From NCBI GenBank assembly GCA_021802745.1, contig JAJZRK010000113.1, positions 1 to 10,559 of the forward strand: 10,559 bases of DNA. Direction: 5' to 3'. The stretch's first letter is position 1. Each line of letters opens with the position of its first letter. Origin of the DNA: a bacterium (lineage in GTDB: Bacteria > Gemmatimonadota > Gemmatimonadetes > Gemmatimonadales > Gemmatimonadaceae). Below are positions 6,304 to 10,559 of the stretch, piece after piece. Under the pieces are notes generated by a model. The model did no database searches. It saw nothing but the letters and a program-made list of their open reading frames with translations, and was not told the origin of the DNA. A program made the position numbers and the translations under genes.

Positions 6304-7035
6304 TTACCGCTCGCCCGCGCACGCGGCGGCGAAGGCGGTGAAGATGGCGCGGTCCCACGGCTTGGGATCGTCCATCAGCTCTTCGGGGTGCCACTGCACG
6401 GCCAGCGTCCACCAGTCGTCCATTGCCTCGGCCGCCTCGACGACGCCGTCGGGGGCGTAGGCGGTGGCGCGGAGTCCGGGCGCCAGGCGATCCACGGCCT
6501 GATGGTGCAGCGTGTTGACGTCCATGCTCGCGTCCCCCACCACGCGTGCAAGCCGGCTGCCCGGAAGGACGCTGACGCTGTGCACGCGCTGCGTGCGTGC
6601 GCGTTCACGGGGATGCACGATCTCGCTGGGCCGTTCCATCCCGAGGTCCTGCACCAGCGTCCCGCCGAGCGCGACGTTGAGCAGTTGCAGGCCGCGGCAG
6701 ATCGCGAGGAGCGGACGCTTCAGTTCGTGCGCAGCCTCCACCAGTGCCAGTTCGGTGGCGTCGCGGCCGGGGTTCGACCTCTGCGTGGCGGGGTGCCGGT
6801 CGGCGCCGTAGCGCGCGGGGTCAATGTCCTCGCCGCCCGAGAGCACGACACCGGCGACGCCGGCAACCACGGCGCGCACCTCGTCGCCCGAGAGCGAGGG
6901 CGGCACGATGAGCGGGATGAGGCCTGCCGACTGCAGGGCGCGTACGTAGGCTTCGTTGACCCGGACGCGGGGGTACTTGGCGGGACCGCCCGCGGGTTTG
7001 GAGGAGGCCGAGAGGGCGACGAGGAGTGGAGGCAT
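6304..7035 (-). CDS. Class I glutamine amidotransferase-like hydrolase, peptidase C26 family (gamma-glutamyl hydrolase / PuuD-like)
   Basis: A 243-residue cytoplasmic enzyme expected to cleave gamma-glutamyl amide bonds. The catalytic nucleophile C113 sits in LLAICRGLQLLN (109-120), and the histidine and glutamate partners H216 and E218 in VQWHPEE (213-219). VVLSGGEDIDPARYG (63-77) and NTLHHQAV (174-181) are typical of the PuuD/gamma-glutamyl-GABA hydrolase branch. I use ATG 7035, which gives the usual N-terminus PLLVALSAS; the frame can extend to a TTG at 7089, but that would reach the divergent methyltransferase. It is the first gene of the minus-strand run, 17 bp before the GT4 gene. No polyamine-pathway genes are nearby, so the substrate is open and calling it puuD would go too far. 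Confidence 0.92.
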   Translation of the reverse strand: MPPLLVALSASSKPAGGPAKYPRVRVNEAYVRALQSAGLIPLIVPPSLSGDEVRAVVAGVAGVVLSGGEDIDPARYGADRHPATQRSNPGRDATELALVEAAHELKRPLLAICRGLQLLNVALGGTLVQDLGMERPSEIVHPRERARTQRVHSVSVLPGSRLARVVGDASMDVNTLHHQAVDRLAPGLRATAYAPDGVVEAAEAMDDWWTLAVQWHPEELMDDPKPWDRAIFTAFAAACAGER

Positions 7036-7077
7036 GATCAAAGGTAACGCGGCCTCTCGGCGCGGCGCCTCCGCGGG

Positions 7078-7083
7078 ATTATC
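7078..7083 (-). promoter_or_regulatory. Possible -10 element for the minus-strand C26 operon
   Basis: On the minus strand positions 7083-7078 read GATAAT, matching 5 of 6 bases of the sigma-70 -10 hexamer, about 43 bases before the ATG at 7035. No good -35 is present at 16-18 bp upstream, where the methyltransferase coding sequence begins. It is one of the few AT-rich spots in the 56-bp divergent gap. Weak, single-element evidence. Confidence 0.3.
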
Positions 7084-7091
7084 GTGCAAGG

Positions 7092-7682
7092 ATGTGGAAC
7101 GACCGATACAGCGCTCCAGGCTATGCGTACGGGACCGAGCCCAACGACTTCCTCGCCGAGATGGCGGCGCGCATTCCGCGCGGCCGCGTGCTGTCCCTGG
7201 CCGACGGGGAGGGACGCAACGGTGTCTATCTCGCGACGCTTGGGCATGCGGTGACGTCGGTGGATTCGTCGTCTGCCGGACTTGCCAAGGCGCGCGCCCT
7301 GGCGGCGCAGCGCGGGGTGGCGATCGAGACCGTGGAGGCCGACCTCGCCGAGTTCATGATTGCGCCAGGGAGTTGGGAGGGGATCGTCTCGATCTTCTGC
7401 CATTTGCCGCCGGCGCTGCGCCGCCAGGTGCACGCGCAGGTGGTGCACGGGCTGACGCCGGGCGGCCTGTACCTCCTCGAGGCGTACACGTCCGCGCAGT
7501 TGGCGTTGGGCACGGGCGGACCGTCGAACCCGGAACTCATGCCGACGCTCGCCGCGCTGCGCGAGGAGCTCGCAGGGCTCGAGTTGCTGCATGCCGTGGA
7601 GGTGGAGCGTGACGTGCACGAGGGTGCGCTGCACGACGGGCGGAGCGCGGTGGTGCAGGTGGTGGCGCGCCGGCCGGGCTAG
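7092..7682 (+). CDS. SAM-dependent methyltransferase, class I (TehB-like)
   Basis: A 196-residue methyltransferase with the typical N-terminus MWNDRYSAPGYAYGTEPNDF, motif I VLSLADGEGRNGVYLA (33-48) for S-adenosylmethionine binding, and VDSSSAGLAKA (57-67) around the acidic residue that usually holds the ribose. GLTPGGLYLLEAY (120-132) matches the post-motif III strand. Relatives are often annotated as tellurite resistance TehB-like, but the substrate is not predictable. The start ATG 7092 fits the family exactly. AAGG touches the start codon (7088-7091), too close for a normal ribosome site, so the mRNA may be leaderless or have a very short leader. It is divergent from the C26 operon and probably monocistronic or followed by the coiled-coil gene 105 bp on. 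Confidence 0.92.
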   Translation: MWNDRYSAPGYAYGTEPNDFLAEMAARIPRGRVLSLADGEGRNGVYLATLGHAVTSVDSSSAGLAKARALAAQRGVAIETVEADLAEFMIAPGSWEGIVSIFCHLPPALRRQVHAQVVHGLTPGGLYLLEAYTSAQLALGTGGPSNPELMPTLAALREELAGLELLHAVEVERDVHEGALHDGRSAVVQVVARRPG

Positions 7683-7737
7683 CCGACGCATGGGCGCAAC
7701 CGCCGGGATGCAGTATCGTAGTGTGAATGGAAGTGCG

Positions 7738-7754
7738 CGCCGGACCGTCCGGCG
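7738..7754. promoter_or_regulatory. Perfect 8-bp inverted repeat upstream of the coiled-coil gene
   Basis: CGCCGGAC, one base, GTCCGGCG. The 1-nt spacer is too tight for an RNA loop without melting part of the stem, so a protein-binding operator is a possible reading. It is 33 bp before the GTG at 7788. GC-rich palindromes of this size occur by chance in such DNA, so confidence is low. Confidence 0.3.
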
Positions 7755-7787
7755 GGCGCATGCCTGTGACCAACTTCCTGACTGCCC

Positions 7788-8366
7788 GTGTTCGAATCCC
7801 TGAAGTCCACCATCGCCGACCTGCTGGGCGGCCGCGTGCATCCCAGCGACCGCCGCGCCGTGATCAACGACATGAAGCAAGCGCTCGTGTCGGCCAAGCT
7901 CGGCGTGGAGGATCTCGAGCACGGCGTCGGCGTCACGCGCCGCAAGCTGGACGCCGAGCGGCAGGGCCTGGAGACGGTCGTGCGCCGCAAGGGGCTCGCC
8001 GCCGGAATCGAAGACGGCGAAACGGTGACGATCGCCGAGAAGTTCGAGCTGCAGCATCGCGAGCGCATCGCGGTCCTGGAGCGAAAGCTCGAGGCGCAGG
8101 AGGCGGAGGCGGCACTGGCGCGGCGCGACTACGACGAGATGCTGACGCAGCTCAAGGCGGCGGCGGCCGGGGCGGGGAGCGTGGGCGCCGGCGGCGCGCC
8201 GGGCGGCACCGCGCCCTCGCCGAGCGACGGCGACCTCGGCCTCCCCGACGACGGAGCGCTGAACGCGGAACTCGACGCGCTGCATCGCCAGCGCGCGCGC
8301 GAGGCCAAGGACGCCGACGCGGCGTCGCGGCTCGAGGAGCTGAAGCGGCGGATGGGGCAGCCGTAG
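7788..8366 (+). CDS. Predicted coiled-coil protein, function unknown
   Basis: A 192-residue soluble protein beginning FESLKSTIADLLGG. Residues about 22-125 are charged and helical with heptad character (for example EKFELQHRERIAVLERKLEAQ, 84-104). Then comes a low-complexity Gly/Ala/Ser/Pro linker (about 125-155), and a short charged helix ending RLEELKRRMGQP. There is no signal peptide or membrane segment. The length and long N-terminal helix faintly recall PspA/Vipp1-type proteins, but I cannot claim membership. The start is GTG 7788, where the amphipathic N-terminus begins; no clear Shine-Dalgarno precedes it. It sits between a methyltransferase and the peptide symporter, in its own 105-bp and 137-bp gaps, so it may be transcribed alone. 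Confidence 0.8.
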   Translation: MFESLKSTIADLLGGRVHPSDRRAVINDMKQALVSAKLGVEDLEHGVGVTRRKLDAERQGLETVVRRKGLAAGIEDGETVTIAEKFELQHRERIAVLERKLEAQEAEAALARRDYDEMLTQLKAAAAGAGSVGAGGAPGGTAPSPSDGDLGLPDDGALNAELDALHRQRAREAKDADAASRLEELKRRMGQP

Positions 8367-8379
8367 CAGGGCCGGCGAC

Positions 8380-8409
8380 GGCGCGCGTGCGTTTGACGAA
8401 CGGCGCGCC
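8380..8409. promoter_or_regulatory. Hairpin overlapping the -35 of the symporter promoter
   Basis: GGCGCGC (8380-8386) pairs with GCGCGCC (8403-8409), and CGTT (8390-8393) with AACG (8399-8402), leaving a 3-nt bulge and a TGACG loop. It lies 14 bases after the stop of the coiled-coil gene and contains the TTGACG -35 of the next promoter in its loop and last stem base. It could be that gene's transcription terminator, an operator, or both. Confidence 0.4.
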
Positions 8410-8421
8410 AACGGCTACATA
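8393..8421 (+). promoter_or_regulatory. Putative sigma-70 promoter of the POT symporter gene
   Basis: TTGACG (8393-8398, 5 of 6 to the -35 consensus), then 17 bp, then TACATA (8416-8421, 3 of 6) in the AT-rich patch TACATAAAA. The predicted transcript would start near 8428 and have a leader of about 75 nt before the ATG at 8504. The -35 is good and the spacing ideal; the -10 is weak. Confidence 0.45.
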
Positions 8422-8503
8422 AAACCATCCGTAGAGTCCCGGGGTATTCGGGTTCGCGGTCCTCGCAAGAAACAACGCCCTTCCCATTTCATGGAGAAGA
8501 CGC

Positions 8504-10012
8504 ATGAGTGGTGCAGCCGAACTGAACCGGGACGGAACGATCATTCCTGAGTTCAAGCAGTTGATGGGGCATCCGCGGCCGCTGTGGATGCTGTTCATGT
8601 CGGAGTTCTGGGAGCGCTTTGCGTTCTACGGCATTCGCTGGGCGCTGGTGCTCTACATCGTGGCGCAGTTCCACGGCGGGTCGCCGACCGGCCAGGCCGA
8701 GGCGAACCTGACGTACGGGTCGTACCTCGCGCTGGTGTATGCCGTGGCGATCTTCGGCGGCTACGTGGCCGACAAGGTGATCGGCTACCAGCGTTCGATC
8801 CTGACCGGCGCCGTCTTCATGGCCGCCGGCCTGTTCATGATCACGCTGCCCGACCCGACGATTTTCAAGCTCGGCCTGTCCACCATCGTCGTCGGCAACG
8901 GCCTGTTCAAGCCGAACATCTCGACGATCGTCGGCAAGTGCTACTCGGCGGGCGACGAGCGCCGCGACTCGGGCTTCACGATCTTCTACATGGGCATCAA
9001 TGCGGGGGCGTTCCTCTCACCGCTGCTCACGAGTTGGCTGGCCGAGAATGTGTTCGGCACGGACGCGATGCCGGCCTACAAGGTCGTCTTCATGACGGCC
9101 GGCGTCGGCATGCTGATCAGCCTCGTCTGGTTCTACATCGGACGCCGCCAGCTGCAGGGCATCGGCGCGCCGCTCGCGGACCAGCAGAACCGCCTCCGCG
9201 TGATCTATGTGGCGCTGGGCGCCGTTGTCGCCGTGCCGGTGGTCTACCTGCTGCTCGCCGTGGGCGGCAAGAACCTGCAGTGGGTGCTGTCGGCGATGTT
9301 CATCGGCCTGTCGGCGATGCTGATGATCGAGGGCATCCGCGAGGGCGCGGTGGCGCGCGACAAGACCATCGCGATGCTGCTGATCTTCGTGTTCAACATC
9401 ATGTTCTGGATGTTCTTCGAGCAGGCGGGTAGTTCCTTCACCTTCCTCGCCGACGAGATCGTCAACCGCCAGTTCGGCACGTGGATCTTCCCGACGGGGT
9501 GGTTCCAGAGCGTGAATGCCGTGGCCATCATCCTCTTTGCGCCGATCGTGGCGTGGGTGTGGGTGGCGCTGGCCAAGGTGAACGCGAACCCGTCGATCCC
9601 GCGGAAGTTCGGGCTCGGCCTGATCTTCAACGGCCTCGCGTTCCTGCTGCTCATGTTCGCGTTGTCGAGCCTGCTGAATGCCGACAACAAGATTCCGTTC
9701 TGGACGCTCGTGGCGGTCTACCTGATCCAGTCCATCGGCGAGCTGTGCCTGTCACCGATCGGGCTCTCGATGGTGACGAAGCTGGCGCCGGTGCGGCTGG
9801 TCGGGTTGGGCATGGGCGGCTGGTTCCTCTCGACGGGCATCGGCAACAACCTGTCGGGCATCTTCGCCAGCGAGGTGAGCGGCGAAAGCGGCATGACCGT
9901 GACGTCGGCGCACGGCGGCTACACGTTCGGCTTCTGGGCGCTGACGATCGCCGGCCTCATTCTCCTCGTGGCGGCGCCGAGGGTGCAGAAGTTGATGCAT
10001 GGAGTGAAGTAG
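8504..10012 (+). CDS. Proton-dependent oligopeptide symporter, POT/PTR2 family (MFS)
   Basis: A 502-residue inner-membrane transporter importing di- and tripeptides with protons. Length and the many hydrophobic segments fit the 12-14 helix POT fold. The proton-coupling ExxER motif is E34-FW-E37-R38 in helix 1, followed by FYGIRWALVLY (41-51). The PTR2 signature regions are GGYVADKVIGYQRSIL (85-100) and FYMGINAGAF (161-170). FFEQAGSSF (304-312) holds the helix-7 glutamate E306, and QSIGELCLSPIGLSMVTKLAP (409-429) the helix-10 block. ATG 8504 has GGAG at 8493-8496 with 7-nt spacing. The stop TAG lies in step with a heptad-like ACGGTG. It faces a peptide-type ABC ATPase gene, so the locus may concern peptide uptake. 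Peptides are the family norm, but nitrate or other substrates occur in some branches. Confidence 0.95.
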   Translation: MSGAAELNRDGTIIPEFKQLMGHPRPLWMLFMSEFWERFAFYGIRWALVLYIVAQFHGGSPTGQAEANLTYGSYLALVYAVAIFGGYVADKVIGYQRSILTGAVFMAAGLFMITLPDPTIFKLGLSTIVVGNGLFKPNISTIVGKCYSAGDERRDSGFTIFYMGINAGAFLSPLLTSWLAENVFGTDAMPAYKVVFMTAGVGMLISLVWFYIGRRQLQGIGAPLADQQNRLRVIYVALGAVVAVPVVYLLLAVGGKNLQWVLSAMFIGLSAMLMIEGIREGAVARDKTIAMLLIFVFNIMFWMFFEQAGSSFTFLADEIVNRQFGTWIFPTGWFQSVNAVAIILFAPIVAWVWVALAKVNANPSIPRKFGLGLIFNGLAFLLLMFALSSLLNADNKIPFWTLVAVYLIQSIGELCLSPIGLSMVTKLAPVRLVGLGMGGWFLSTGIGNNLSGIFASEVSGESGMTVTSAHGGYTFGFWALTIAGLILLVAAPRVQKLMHGVK

Positions 10013-10035
10013 ACGGTGCGGCTGCCGGGCGAGCG

Positions 10036-10056
10036 ACGGTAGACGGGAGACGGTAG
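10036..10056 (+). repeat. Heptanucleotide repeat array after the POT gene
   Basis: Three tandem heptads: ACGGTAG (10036-10042), ACGGGAG (10043-10049), ACGGTAG (10050-10056). A further single ACGGTG begins at 10013, immediately after the stop codon TAG, so the stop itself matches the end of a heptad. The array sits between the gene end and the hairpin at 10064-10083, the same arrangement as at 2515-2568. Confidence 0.85.
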
Positions 10057-10063
10057 ATGCGAG

Positions 10064-10083
10064 CGGCGGCCTTTGGGCCGCCG
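10064..10083. terminator. GC-rich hairpin, probable terminator after the POT gene
   Basis: CGGCGGCC, loop TTTG, GGCCGCCG: a perfect 8-bp stem 51 bases after the POT stop codon, in the gap between convergent genes. The downstream bases TTCGTGCGTTGTGG are only weakly T-rich on the plus strand, so efficiency as an intrinsic terminator is uncertain. Confidence 0.6.
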
Positions 10084-10172
10084 TTCGTGCGTTGTGGGGG
10101 CGATTGGCCGTGCGTGGCAGCCGGGGAGCGGCGCGGAGAGGCGCTTGGGCGCTGTGCAGCGAACGGACGCGC

Positions 10173-10559
10173 CTACCAGGGAATGCGCGGGATCGCTGCG
10201 AGGAGCGCCTGCGCGGCGCTGGACGCCGGAGCGCTGAACAGCGCGGCGGTGGGTGCGCACTCGACCAGGCGCCCTTGCTGCATGACTGCCACGCGCGTGG
10301 CGATGCGCTCGACGACGGCGAGGTCGTGCGCGATGAACAGGTAAGTCAGGGCGCGCGCCGCCTGCAGGCGGGCGAGCAACTCGAGCACCTGCGCGCGGAC
10401 GAGCACATCGAGGGCGGAGACGGCTTCGTCGAGAACAAGGAACTCGGGCTCCACGGCGAGCGCCCGCGCGATGGCGATGCGCTGGCGTTCGCCGCCCGAG
10501 AACTCGTGCGGATGGCGCTCGGCGTCCGCCGCCGAGAGCCACACTTCCTAGACCAGGTG
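10173..10559 (-). CDS. Peptide/nickel-type ABC transporter ATP-binding protein, C-terminal part, with in-frame stop near the window edge
   Basis: Partial ATPase of the Dpp/Opp type, powering peptide import or export at the inner membrane. Visible from 10544 down: PHEFSGGERQRIAIARAL (12-29, the ABC signature), Walker B FLVLDEAVSALD (35-46, with DEAVSALD where DEPVSALD is usual), the H-loop LFIAHDLAVVERI, and a C-terminus ending ALLAAIPRIPW. Walker A lies outside the window. Upstream of codon GTG 10542-10544 the frame reads HLV-stop-EVW, and the family expects something like LL-E/K-EVGL here. So homology continues through a TAG at 10548-10550, and a Gly-to-Trp change (GGG to TGG) follows three codons on. 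Both fit single G-to-T changes and may be errors at a contig end; otherwise the gene is a pseudogene. It could be a single ATPase or the second half of a fused DppD-DppF protein. Confidence 0.85.

Noticed and set aside
6287..6412. N-terminal extension of the GT4 protein
   Set aside because: Arg-rich and overlaps the C26 coding region; the GT-B N-terminus starts at GTG 6286. The codon at the VTRH position is GTA, not a start.
5222..6460. 412-codon open frame on the plus strand opposite the GT4 gene
   Set aside because: Antisense shadow of a recognisable glycosyltransferase; low-complexity Gly/Arg/His composition and no family motifs.
7038..8411. 457-codon open frame on the minus strand opposite the methyltransferase and coiled-coil genes
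   Set aside because: It covers two genes with clear protein-like sequence on the plus strand; its translation is Arg/His/Ala-rich without any motif. Long antisense frames are usual in GC-rich DNA.
10150..10161. Small dyad CGCTG-TG-CAGCG downstream of the ABC gene
   Set aside because: A 5-bp stem with a 2-nt loop cannot form a stable RNA hairpin, and such dyads are common in GC-rich DNA.

Overview
The window is GC-rich, densely coding bacterial chromosome. The gene content (an alpha2beta2-type pyruvate dehydrogenase E1 alpha next to lipoyl synthase, DUF3108 proteins with glycosyltransferases, a POT peptide symporter) and the protein sequences look to me like Gemmatimonadota. This is inference from sequence feel and not a phylogenetic result. 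I see no rRNA, tRNA, insertion sequence, prophage or CRISPR. The right edge looks like a contig end, because the last gene is incomplete and carries an in-frame stop codon within 12 bases of the edge.

Layout. (1) 65-2016, minus strand: lipA then pdhA, 11 bp apart, an operon pairing lipoate synthesis with the enzyme complex that needs it. The rest of the complex would lie beyond position 1. (2) 2017-2273: divergent intergenic region with a striking AT-rich inverted repeat at 2104-2133. (3) 2274-2489, plus: a 71-residue membrane protein. (4) 2490-2626: convergent intergenic region with a heptanucleotide array, a strong hairpin and a G-free pyrimidine tract. (5) 7035-2627, minus: five genes in one direction, namely a class I glutamine amidotransferase-like hydrolase (peptidase C26), a GT4 glycosyltransferase, a GT2 glycosyltransferase, a secreted DUF3108 protein and a deoxyhypusine-synthase-like protein. 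The last three are joined by two identical 4-bp GTGA stop/start overlaps, so they are probably made together. (6) 7092-8366, plus: a SAM methyltransferase and a coiled-coil protein. (7) 8504-10012, plus: a proton-coupled oligopeptide symporter with a good promoter candidate. (8) 10173-10559, minus: the C-terminal part of a peptide-type ABC transporter ATPase.

The main structural novelty is a heptanucleotide repeat family (ACGGTAG/ACGGTGG, often alternating to give a 14-bp unit). It appears three times, each time just after the stop codon of a gene and reading in the sense direction of that gene, and in each case beside or inside a hairpin. The main functional puzzle is the deoxyhypusine-synthase-like protein in a cell-envelope or glycosylation operon, where its eukaryotic/archaeal substrate is not expected.

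Several start codons were moved from the longest possible reading frame to GTG or ATG codons that fit family N-termini and gene overlaps. These choices are stated per gene.
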